A stretch of DNA of 64,000 bases from assembly GCA_019637225.1 (NCBI GenBank), contig JAHBWC010000017.1, forward strand, positions 1-64,000, written 5' to 3'. The stretch comes from Labilithrix sp. GTDB taxonomy: Bacteria > Myxococcota_A > Polyangia > Polyangiales > Polyangiaceae. Positions 42,440 to 57,110 of this stretch are shown in pieces. Each line of letters opens with the position of its first letter. The stretch's first letter is position 1. Made by a program: the position numbers and the translations under genes. The notes under the pieces were generated by a model. That model was not told where the DNA came from and searched no databases. It saw nothing but the letters and a program-made list of their open reading frames with translations.

Positions 42440-42470
42440 AAGGCGGGTTGCGGGGCAACCCGCCTTTTTT
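42440..42470 (+). terminator. rho-independent terminator/attenuator between rplL and rpoB
   Basis: AAGGCGGGTTGC, loop GGG, GCAACCCGCCTT, then a run of T, eight in all (the first two also pair). A very strong intrinsic terminator by eye. Since rpoB and rpoC follow without a clear promoter of their own, partial readthrough is expected, as in E. coli. Confidence 0.85.
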
Positions 42471-42877
42471 TCCCTTTCTTGTTGCTGTGCTTGCCCCGAT
42501 GGCGTCCGCCGCCTAAACGAGCGGGCCCACGGGCACCTTGCCTCCCCATCCGCTCCGAGAGCGCCTGGGGAGCTCGAGGGGGTCGCCCCTCGAAACATGA
42601 CCAGTTTTCCGGGTCGAACCGAGAGTGACTGAATTCGCAAGGTTTTGATTGACGCCGCGGGCCGGCGAAGGGAGAGGTCCCTTCGCTCGGCCCATACGGC
42701 ATTTCTCGTACCAACTTTTCTTCCGCTTCAGCGCCGCAGTAAAAGCGCTCTTTCTCTTCTTCTTATCCCGAGCTCGGAGACGCGCACGAACCGGACCTGC
42801 CGAGAGTCCGGAAGAGGCAGCAGCACGAGGGACGTCGCGACCCTTCAAGACTGCGCCAAAGGCCCCAAGGAGCAACG

Positions 42878-47011
<4,134 letters not shown>

Positions 47012-47017
47012 GTGACG

Positions 47018-47050
47018 GGAGACCGCCGCTTCAGCAAAGCGGTGGTCTCC
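47018..47050 (+). promoter_or_regulatory. hairpin between rpoB and rpoC
   Basis: GGAGACCgCCGCTT, loop, AAGCGGtGGTCTCC, a 13-bp stem with one mismatch. Only TT follows, so it is more likely an mRNA processing or stability structure than a terminator; rpoC needs readthrough. Confidence 0.6.
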
Positions 47051-47147
47051 TTCCTCGACCCCTCTCGCCAGCCCCTTAGTCCTGTCCCCGCGAGTACGCG
47101 GGGGCCCAGAGTTCCTCTCGTAAGCAGTACTCAGAAAGGCATACCCG

Positions 47148-51413
<4,266 letters not shown>

Positions 51414-51466
51414 TCCTCGGCAGAGAGCTTGCCGCTCGGCTTGGCTGAGCGGTGAGTGACCAGAGG

Positions 51467-51502
51467 CGCCGCGGTCCTTCGGGATGCGCGGCGTTTCTGT
51501 TT
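51467..51502 (+). terminator. rho-independent terminator of the rpoBC operon
   Basis: CGCCGCG...CGCGGCG stem with an inner TCC/GGA extension closed by TTCG, followed by TTTCTGTTT. A smaller hairpin CCGCTC/GAGCGG lies just before it at 51432-51452. The same terminator recurs at 54218-54255. Confidence 0.75.
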
Positions 51503-51509
51503 AACTCCT

Positions 51510-51963
51510 ACCTGCCCTTCGGGTTGGCGCTCCGGCGCTTGCCGTTGGTCGCCCTTTGGTTGCCGCTCTGTCGTGGGGCTTCGTCTGGTGCAGCGGGTTG
51601 TGGAGCTCCCCGGCGTGCGCGGGGAGCAGCGCCCTCGCGCCTGCGTCGCGGCCTTGGCGGGTGCGGAGGTCGTGGAGCGCCCGTCGACGCGCACTGTCGT
51701 TGTGCCGATTTGCGGAGGGGGCTCCGGCGCGTCGCCGTCGCCTGCGGAGGACGATTCGACCTGTGGCGGTGTTTCGCGCTCCTTGTGCAGGCGCGAGGAC
51801 CCTGCTCCCCGCGCCCGCCTCGCGAGTTGGCGAACCCGGTCTTGGAGCCGGCGAGGCGGGGTCAGAGCCACTCCGCGGAGCGGGTGGGGGAGGCGCGCAT
51901 GCGGCGCGCGCGCTCTTCGAGTAGCTGCGCCTGATGAGGGGAGACGAGAGAACGAGCGAACAT
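51510..51963 (-). pseudogene. decayed minus-strand gene, possibly DUF559 endonuclease-like
   Basis: Begins with ATG at 51963 after GGAGGC and reads MFARSLVSPHQAQLLEERARRMRASPTRSAEWL then stops. The segment ARRMRASPTRSEEWLW (as read in the second copy) resembles the start of DUF559 restriction-fold endonucleases, which continue LRGSKLGVxFRRQ; here GSKTGF is readable only in another frame. Later parts show no intact frame. Identity is tentative; the alternative is a random open frame. A near copy is at 54260-54720. Confidence 0.35.
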
Positions 51964-52159
51964 GCCTCCGGGAGGCCGGCGCGGCCGCGCGCCGAGCGAA
52001 GTCCCCACGCGAGGTCCGTGACGCGAGCTGCGCGAAGGTGAGGCCCTCCGGTGACGCTCGCCGCCTGCGCGGCGCGGACCGGGCGCGCCACGAAGCTCGG
52101 CGCGCGGACGCACCGGCCGGGAGAGTGAAGGTGTTCGCTCGTGTGCGGCGCAGGGAAGG

Positions 52160-53104
52160 CTACCGCGCGAAAGCCGCGTTCAGACCGGCGTCGGTGAGAT
52201 CGATGTCATCTGCAAGGATCTTCGTTGCGAGGAGCTCCGTGATGGGCGCCAGTATGCTGAAATGACTTCCGCCTTGAATCGTGTAGCTCTTTACCGGAGC
52301 TCCGGCCGCTGCGCTGGCTAGCTGCTGTACGTCGCCAGCGTTCGGCGAATCCGAGCCCTCGACGATGAACGTCGGTGTTCGAATGGTCTCCATGAAGTGG
52401 ATCGGGGAGCGGACGCGAGCCTCATGTGCGTTCGCAAGCAGCGGACGATGGCCACTGTATGACGCTGCGTTTGCGACGGGCCCGAACGCAATAACGGCGC
52501 GGAACTTGTCCGTCGTCTCCGCGACAAGTAACGCGAGCGTTCCACCCGTGCTGTGGCCGCCAAGGTAGATACGGTCCGGGTCGACGTTTGGCTGTCGTAC
52601 AAGCCAGTCGCGTGCGGCTAGCACGTCATCGACCTCGCCGTAGAGCGTCTCTCGCTCGCCAGGATTGTCGTTTCCGCCTCGGAGCGACGGTAGCATGAGA
52701 ACTACGCCTGCTTCTCGGAAGGCACGCGCGGACTGATCGTCGTGGCGCGGAGCGGGCTCCCATGCGGAGGGGCCGATTGAATTGGCAAAGCCGCCGACTA
52801 GCCACACGATGGCCGGGCGTCGCGAGCCGTCGCTCGTCTGAGGACTGACGTAGGCGGCCAGGTTCCCGACCGGCGACGGATACCGCACGAGATCGAGCAC
52901 CCCGAGTGGCGGCGCTGGCGCAGGAGCTCCGCCCGTCGCGTCGGCGCTAACGGCCGTGGTGAATCCCCTTCGCGCCTCCTTCAAGTTCGTGGTCTTCGGA
53001 GCGGTCGCAGTCGCGCTTGCCGGTGGAGATCGGGGCGCCGGTTCTGGCGGCGGGAGGCACGAGGACATGGTGAGAAAGAGCATGCAGTGCAACCGAAGAG
53101 CCAC
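52160..53104 (-). CDS. alpha/beta hydrolase lipoprotein
   Basis: A 314-residue esterase/peptidase-like enzyme. From GTG at 53104 a short hydrophobic signal ends LFLTMSSC (lipobox-like), then a Pro/Ala/Thr linker. The hydrolase core has the nucleophile elbow GGHSTGG (Ser in DRIYLGGHSTGGTLALL), an Asp in VEGSDSPN and a His in GGSHFSI, the order of the dienelactone-hydrolase/prolyl-oligopeptidase branch. Substrate unknown. It lies between the decayed gene after rpoC and the R1 element. An in-frame ATG at 53083 is too close to the Cys for a signal peptide. Confidence 0.82.
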   Translation of the reverse strand: MALRLHCMLFLTMSSCLPPPEPAPRSPPASATATAPKTTNLKEARRGFTTAVSADATGGAPAPAPPLGVLDLVRYPSPVGNLAAYVSPQTSDGSRRPAIVWLVGGFANSIGPSAWEPAPRHDDQSARAFREAGVVLMLPSLRGGNDNPGERETLYGEVDDVLAARDWLVRQPNVDPDRIYLGGHSTGGTLALLVAETTDKFRAVIAFGPVANAASYSGHRPLLANAHEARVRSPIHFMETIRTPTFIVEGSDSPNAGDVQQLASAAAGAPVKSYTIQGGSHFSILAPITELLATKILADDIDLTDAGLNAAFAR

Positions 53105-53172
53105 TCGCAGAGTGTATCGGAGCGAGTTGGCGCAGACGGACGTGGAGTGGGATGAAACAGAAGCGAAGCGCC

Positions 53173-53250
53173 CCTCCCCCATCCGCGCGCAGTCCGGAGG
53201 GCCGAGCACGGATAAGGGGGAGGCGCGCGGCGAGCCGCGCGGGAGGGGGC
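53173..53250 (+). repeat. double-hairpin element R1
   Basis: 78 bp. Outer stem CCTCCCCC/GGGGGAGG plus ATCCG/CGGAT encloses an inner stem GTCC-gga-GGGC (one G-T pair), followed by hairpin CGCGCGGC-ga-GCCGCGCG and a purine tail GGGAGGGGGC. Two other copies lie at 53990-54071 and 55535-55615, on the same strand. It ends 7 bp before a rpoC 3' fragment. Confidence 0.85.
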
Positions 53251-53257
53251 TGCACCA

Positions 53258-53320
53258 ATCATGGGACGTCTCATCCTGGCCGGCGCGGGTCTGGCGGCGC
53301 TGAACCTGGTGGCCGCGGGG
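53258..53320 (+). pseudogene. rpoC fragment 1
   Basis: Matches rpoC 51252-51320 with a few substitutions and a 9-bp in-frame deletion (the codons for Tyr-Lys-Ser). It reads MGRLILAGAGLAALNLVAAG, then RRR and a stop. It starts 7 bp after R1. Too short to encode anything useful alone. Confidence 0.8.
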
Positions 53321-53413
53321 CGTCGACGGTGAGGCCGGACGCGACGCCGTCACCCTAGTTGCGCCTGTGTCGACCAGACATCAATTGCTACCTTTGCGCT
53401 CGGAGAATGCCGG

Positions 53414-53941
53414 ATGAGGTTCCGATTCGTCGTCGCCGGAGCACACGTGGTCGAAGTGGAGCTGGGGTTGCTGACTGCGCGAGAGGTCGTCTGGGTGGAC
53501 GGCACCGTTGTTCACGACGCGACCTCGATGCGCCTCTCGAACGAGATTCCGCTGCGCATCGATGGGAAGGCCGCAACCGTCAAGGTGGGGCTTGGCTGGA
53601 ACCTCCTGCCAACGGTGAGGCTCACTGTCGAGGGGCGGCCGATTGCGCTTGAGCCGAAGGGGAAGGTTGCGCCGAGCGGTTCCCGCGCAGACGCTCCTCT
53701 TGCAGTCGCTACCCCGCTGCCCCTTTGGGGGATCGCCTGCGTGGCCGCCTGCGCTCTCATCCCCATCGTCACGCTTGGGGGCGCGATTCCAGCTGGCATT
53801 GGAGCCGCAGGCGCAATCACCTGCATTCGACTTGCGAAGGCGCCGCGGTGGAGCACGTCCAGGCGGGTCGCGGGTTGCGTTGGCGTCGCGCTCGTCTGTT
53901 GGCTCCTGTTGGCGGTTCTGGTTGGGGCGGTGAGGCGGTGA
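53414..53941 (+). CDS. small membrane protein of unknown function
   Basis: 175 residues. The first 90 form a beta-rich soluble domain (MRFRFVVAGAHVVEVELGLL, then NEIPLRIDGKAATVKVGLGWNLLPTVRLTVEG). Two or three transmembrane helices follow (LPLWGIACVAACALIPIVTLGGAIPAGIGAAGAITCI and VGVALVCWLLLAVLVGAV). GGAGAATGCCGG precedes the ATG. The N-terminal sheet recalls the FAIM1-like beta-sandwich, but that is not certain. It is an isolated gene between rpoC fragment 1 and R2. Confidence 0.65.
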   Translation: MRFRFVVAGAHVVEVELGLLTAREVVWVDGTVVHDATSMRLSNEIPLRIDGKAATVKVGLGWNLLPTVRLTVEGRPIALEPKGKVAPSGSRADAPLAVATPLPLWGIACVAACALIPIVTLGGAIPAGIGAAGAITCIRLAKAPRWSTSRRVAGCVGVALVCWLLLAVLVGAVRR

Positions 53942-53989
53942 GCGATGTGGTTGGCGGGATCGTGCATGGGTCAGAGGCTGAGCCGACCT

Positions 53990-54071
53990 CCTCCCCCATC
54001 CGCGCGCAGGCCCGGAGGGCCGAGCACGGATAAGGGGGAGGCCGCGCGGCGGAGCCGCGCGGGGAGGGGGC
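53990..54071 (+). repeat. double-hairpin element R2
   Basis: 82 bp. Outer stem CCTCCCCC (53990-53997)/GGGGGAGG (54034-54041) and ATCCG/CGGAT; inner stem GGCCC (54009-54013)-gga-GGGCC (54017-54021); second hairpin CCGCGCGGC-gga-GCCGCGCGG (54042-54062), then GGAGGGGG. It ends 2 bp before rpoC fragment 2. Confidence 0.85.
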
Positions 54072-54217
54072 CATGATCGAGCAGGAGGGAGCGCGCTACG
54101 CTCCGGCCCCGCCGATCCCGCAGCCGCCCCCGTCGCTCGCGGCGGTGAACGAGGAGTGATCCTCCACAGGGAGCTCGCCGCTCATCGTGCTTGCACGTGA
54201 GCGGTGAGTGACTCCGA

Positions 54218-54255
54218 GACGCCGCGGTCCTTCGGGATGCGCGGCGTTTCTGTTT
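54218..54255 (+). terminator. second copy of the rpoBC terminator
   Basis: ACGCCGCG...GCGCGGCGT with the TCCTTCGGGA apex, followed by TTTCTGTTT. The hairpin just before it has the same CCGCTC/GAGCGG base as the original, but a longer apical stem (CGTG-cttg-CACG). No intact operon now reads into it. Confidence 0.65.
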
Positions 54256-54259
54256 AAGT

Positions 54260-54720
54260 CCTACCTGCCCTTTGGGTTGGCGCTCCGGCGGTTGCCGTTT
54301 CGCCCTTCGGTCGCCCTTCGGTTGCCGCTCTGTCGTGGGGCTTCGTCTGGTGGAGCGGCTTGTCGAGCTCCCCGGCGTGCGCGGGGAGCAGCGCCCTCGC
54401 GCCTGCGTCGCGGCCTTGGTGGGTGCGGAGGTCGTGGAGCGCCCGTCGACGCGCACTGTCGTTGTGCCGATTTGCGGAGGGGGCTCCGGCGCGTCGCCGT
54501 CGCCTGCGGAGGTCGATTCGACCTGTGGCGGTGTTTCGCGCTCCTTGTGCAGGCGCGAGGGCGCTGCTCCCCGCGCCCGCCTCGCGAGTTGGCGAACCCG
54601 GTCTTGGAGCCGGCGAAGCGGCCAGAGCCACTCCTCGGAGCGGGAGGGGGAGGCGCGCATGCGCGCGCGCTCTTCGAGTAGCTGCGCCTGATGAGGGGAG
54701 ACGAGCGAACGAGCGAACAT
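54260..54720 (-). pseudogene. second copy of the decayed, possibly DUF559-like gene
   Basis: ATG at 54720; reads MFARSLVSPHQAQLLEERAR, then MRASPSRSEEWLWPLRRL and continues as an open frame of doubtful meaning. It keeps the WLW that copy 1 loses to a stop. The two copies differ by a 2-bp indel at that point, so at least one frameshift is ancestral to neither. Function unlikely in either. Confidence 0.35.
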
Positions 54721-54879
54721 GGGCCTCCGGGAGGCCGGCGCGGCCGCGCGCCGAGCGAAGTCCCCACGCGCGAGACTGGATGAGGCGCGCAGCTGGTTGC
54801 CTCGTCTCTCGCGCGCTGAACCCGTGCACGCCAACAAGATGTCGTGGCAGACGGCGATATGGCTTCGCCGAGCCCGCTC

Positions 54880-55239
54880 CTACGGCTCGGCGATGGTTCG
54901 GACGCGAGGAGGGCGCCCAGGCTCGACGACGACGAACTTCCCGCCCATGTCGGGGTGCGCGTCGAGCGCAGACATCGCAAGCTCCGCGATCACGTCGGAG
55001 CGATGGGCACGCACGAGGATGACGCCGTGCACCGCGAGGCTTGGAGCCGTTGAAAGCGCGAGCTCGCCGAAGTCCTTGTCGCTCGTCACGATCACGCGTG
55101 CGTCGACGGCGGCGCGCCCAAGCACGTCGGTATCTGGGAGCGACGGAGCGTCTTCGGCGATCCAAGCGACGTCATGACCAGCGGCCCGCATCGCGGCGAC
55201 GGCCTCGTCCGGCATGTTTTCGTCCGCGAGGATCCGCAC
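54880..55239 (-). CDS. DUF5615 PIN-like protein, probable toxin
   Basis: 119 residues. MRILADENMPDEAVAAMRAAGHDVAWI begins the family; acidic residues in LADEN, the D-T-D-V-L segment (SLPDTDVLGRAAVDARVIVTSDKDFGEL) and the C-terminal strand fit the PIN nuclease-like active site. DUF5615 proteins pair with DUF433 proteins as toxin-antitoxin-like modules. GTG start, 3 bp after the DUF433 stop. The C-terminus is Pro/Arg-rich (EPGRPPRVRTI). Confidence 0.82.
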   Translation of the reverse strand: MRILADENMPDEAVAAMRAAGHDVAWIAEDAPSLPDTDVLGRAAVDARVIVTSDKDFGELALSTAPSLAVHGVILVRAHRSDVIAELAMSALDAHPDMGGKFVVVEPGRPPRVRTIAEP

Positions 55240-55242
55240 GAG

Positions 55243-55470
55243 CTAGGCTGCGGACGGGTGAGCCTGCTTGACGACGCCCATGGCGTACGCGACGCAGGCG
55301 CGGACGTCCTCGCGGCTCAGGCGCGGGTAGCTCTTGCAGATCGCGTCCTCCCCCATTCCCTCCGCGATCATGCCGAGCACATGCTCAACGGAGATGCGCG
55401 TTCCCCGCACCGTGGGCTTGCCGCCGAGAACGTTTGGATCGCAGACGACGCGCTCGGAATCGTTCACCAT
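55243..55470 (-). CDS. DUF433 protein, probable antitoxin
   Basis: 75 residues. The motif DPNVLGGKPTVRGTRISVEHVLGMIAEGM, then ICKSYPRLSREDVRACVAYA, is the DUF433 signature with a helix-turn-helix-like fold. It precedes the DUF5615 gene by 3 bp, the usual antitoxin-first order. Possibly autoregulating. The promoter should lie in 55471-55534, before R3. Confidence 0.88.
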   Translation of the reverse strand: MVNDSERVVCDPNVLGGKPTVRGTRISVEHVLGMIAEGMGEDAICKSYPRLSREDVRACVAYAMGVVKQAHPSAA

Positions 55471-55534
55471 GGCTCTCCAAAGTCTAGCCCACCGTAGAAA
55501 CGTGCAAGGTGCGTTCGGTGAGTTCTGTAGCGTC

Positions 55535-55615
55535 CCTCCTCCATCCGCGCGCAGGCGCGAAGCGCCGAGCACGGATTTGGGGGAGGCCGCGCGGGGGAGC
55601 CGCGCGGGGCGGGGC
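55535..55615 (+). repeat. double-hairpin element R3
   Basis: 81 bp. Outer stem CCTCCTCC/GGGGGAGG (one C-to-T giving a G-T pair) and ATCCG/CGGAT; inner stem GGCGC (55554-55558)-gaa-GCGCC (55562-55566), where both sides differ from R2 but still pair; second hairpin CCGCGCGGG-gga-GCCGCGCGG with one mismatch. Ends 4 bp before rpoC fragment 3. Confidence 0.85.
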
Positions 55616-55619
55616 ATAA

Positions 55620-55786
55620 GATCCCGAAGGGCAAGCACATCCACGTCCAGCCGGGCGACCGCGTTCGCGCGGGCGAGCCGCTGCAGGACGGGCCGGCGAA
55701 CCCGCACGACATCCTCCGCGTCAAGGGGAGAAGGAGCTCGCGGTGTACCTCGTCAACGAGATCCAGCAGGTGTACCGCCTGCAGGG
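55620..55786 (+). pseudogene. rpoC fragment 3
   Basis: Matches rpoC 50765-50932 with three substitutions and a 1-bp deletion (GGGGAGA for GGGCGAGA), which shifts the frame. It starts 4 bp after R3. It comes from an earlier part of rpoC than fragments 1 and 2. Confidence 0.9.
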
Positions 55787-55815
55787 TGAAGCGGCTCGGT
55801 GCGCGCGCCAACCCC

Positions 55816-56886
55816 TCAGCCCTTCTGGCGGTAGCATTGGTAGTCGCCGTTCTTGGCGCCGGCGCCGGGCTGCGGGTTCGTCGGATCGGCGCCGCGGAAG
55901 AGGATGAAGAAGCCCGTCGAGTTTGTCGACGTCGTGCCTCGCCAGGTGTTGTAGCTGCCGCCGGTGAAGGTGACGACCGACGACGACACGTCGACGCTCC
56001 CGCTGCCGGCGCTCGACGAGTATGACCCGCGCGCGATGGTGAAGCCGGGCAGCGCGCCGGGAACCCACTGGGTGTTGAAGGTGAAGTTTGGTCCCGGCAC
56101 CACGCGGAGCTGGAAGCACTCGTAGCGGCCGTCGACCGACGCGGTGCCGCCTCCGCGCTCGTCCGGCGCCGGGCCCTGGTTTGCGCGGCCCTCGTAGACC
56201 ATCTTCACCTGGCCGCTCTTGTCGAGGACGCTGACCGTGAGCTCCCCGGCCTCCGTCGAGCCCTCGAAGACGGGACACGTGAAGGCCGCGCCGACCTTCT
56301 TCATGAGCGTGCCGGTCAGGCAGGGCGCGCGCAGCCGTGGGTTCTTCGCTGCGACGATGCCGCGAAAGGTGGCTTCGAGCTTCACGCCGTCCAGGAAGGC
56401 CACGTCGGGGGCATCGTAGGCGAGGCCCTGCGGGCCGATGGTGACGACGAGGTCCGCGCGATCGCCCTGCGTCGTCTCGAGCGCGCACGTGAACGAGCCC
56501 TGGGCCGGTGGCGTCTTTGGGCAGAGGACCCGCCCGACGGGGACCTTGTTCGCCCGGAGCGCCTCCTCGAGCTTCTGCGCGAGTGGCGTCCGGTCGAGTC
56601 CGTCGGTCGGCGAGCCGGACGACGAACCGCCGGTCGCTTCCGTGGCGGGCCCGTTCGCCGATGCGTCGGCCTGATCCGCCAGGATGGCGGCGCTGGCGCC
56701 GAGGCCGATCAGGAGGAGACAGCCCCCTCCGCCGATCACCAGCACGCCGGCGACGATCGCGATCACGATGACGAGCGCGTTCGAGCTCTGTCGCGGCGGT
56801 CCGGCGCCCGGCGGGGCCGGATATCGGTGCGGACCCCCGTAGCCATGGCCGTAAGGCGCTCCGGGACCGGGCGGCGGATACTGCAT
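55816..56886 (-). CDS. membrane-anchored protein with two DUF4333-like domains
   Basis: 356 residues. Pro/Gly/Tyr-rich cytoplasmic N-terminus ([18 protein letters not shown]), one transmembrane helix ([27 protein letters not shown]), a Ser/Gly linker, then two repeats of the DUF4333 type, each with a pair of Cys ([19 protein letters not shown] and [22 protein letters not shown]) spaced about 14 residues. The C-terminal 110 residues are a beta domain of unknown kind with [17 protein letters not shown]. Possibly a surface or periplasmic protein. The family call is by Cys spacing. Confidence 0.6.
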   Translation of the reverse strand: MQYPPPGPGAPYGHGYGGPHRYPAPPGAGPPRQSSNALVIVIAIVAGVLVIGGGGCLLLIGLGASAAILADQADASANGPATEATGGSSSGSPTDGLDRTPLAQKLEEALRANKVPVGRVLCPKTPPAQGSFTCALETTQGDRADLVVTIGPQGLAYDAPDVAFLDGVKLEATFRGIVAAKNPRLRAPCLTGTLMKKVGAAFTCPVFEGSTEAGELTVSVLDKSGQVKMVYEGRANQGPAPDERGGGTASVDGRYECFQLRVVPGPNFTFNTQWVPGALPGFTIARGSYSSSAGSGSVDVSSSVVTFTGGSYNTWRGTTSTNSTGFFILFRGADPTNPQPGAGAKNGDYQCYRQKG

Positions 56887-57110
56887 CGATCGACGATGCT
56901 ACTGCTTCGACCCCCTTGCGCGGCCGCCCGGTCGCTCACATTGGCGCGCGGATGCCATGGTTCGGCGTGGCCGCGTCGCGCGGAGCGGCGAGCTCGCTCA
57001 GGTCGGCCTCGCTGATCGCCCGGATCCTCTCGCCGGTGGCGCTGCGGGCCGTGGGACGAGCGGATGTCGCTCCAGTGAATGGCGCTGCCTCCGAGCCGTC
57101 TGTCGGTGCG

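Larger units (their letters stand above)
42368..42877. other. rplL-rpoB intergenic region with processing and attenuation signals
   Basis: 510 bp without a gene. It contains the two hairpins annotated separately (42379-42411 and 42440-42470), then a weaker AGCGC...GCGCT hairpin at 42730-42749 followed by a T/C-rich tract, and finally the rpoB ribosome-binding site AAGGAG at about 42867. The layout matches the E. coli rplL-rpoB junction, with an RNase III-type hairpin and an attenuator. Confidence 0.6.
51414..52159. other. region after rpoC, duplicated at 54160-54770
   Basis: 746 bp holding the rpoC terminator and a decayed minus-strand gene. Bases 51328-52011 (from inside rpoC) match 54074-54770 closely with a few small indels (net 13 bp); past 52011 the two copies are unrelated. 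The last 150 bp (52012-52159) is GC-rich with no recognisable gene. Confidence 0.7.
53105..53413. other. region holding element R1 and rpoC fragment 1
   Basis: 309 bp without an intact gene. The first 68 bp should hold the promoter of the hydrolase gene. R1 (53173-53250) and the rpoC piece (53258-53320) fill the middle; the last 90 bp show nothing recognisable. Confidence 0.6.
54074..54770 (+). repeat. duplicate of rpoC 3' end plus downstream region
   Basis: Matches 51328-52011. The rpoC part (54074-54159) has two substitutions in about 86 bp against rpoC and keeps the stop. The rest diverges more and has small indels. Inserted between R2 and the toxin-antitoxin-like pair. Same orientation as the original, offset 2746 bp at the rpoC stop. 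Confidence 0.9.
53942..54879. other. region holding R2 and the second copy of the rpoC 3' end and downstream DNA
   Basis: 938 bp with no intact gene. Contents: R2 (53990-54071), copy of rpoC 3' end (54074-54159), copy of the terminator (54218-54255), the decayed minus-strand gene (54260-54720), and after the match ends at 54770 about 110 bp of unrelated sequence before the PIN-like gene. Confidence 0.7.
55471..55815. other. region holding R3 and rpoC fragment 3
   Basis: 345 bp with no intact gene. The first 64 bp should contain the promoter of the DUF433/DUF5615 pair. R3 and rpoC fragment 3 fill most of the rest; the remaining 29 bp before the next gene show nothing. Confidence 0.6.

Noticed and set aside
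51452-52265. Several 100-270-codon frames on both strands in the duplicated region after rpoC
   Set aside because: They are low-complexity Arg/Ala/Pro translations in several frames at once; only the decayed minus-strand gene has a plausible start.
53173-55615. R elements as integron attC sites
   Set aside because: They are imperfect palindromes next to single genes, but no RYYYAAC/GTTRRRY core is seen and no integrase is present, so the label is not justified.
53173-55615. R elements as a CRISPR array or retron
   Set aside because: Only three copies, hundreds of bases apart, spacers of unequal length containing genes; no cas or reverse transcriptase gene nearby.
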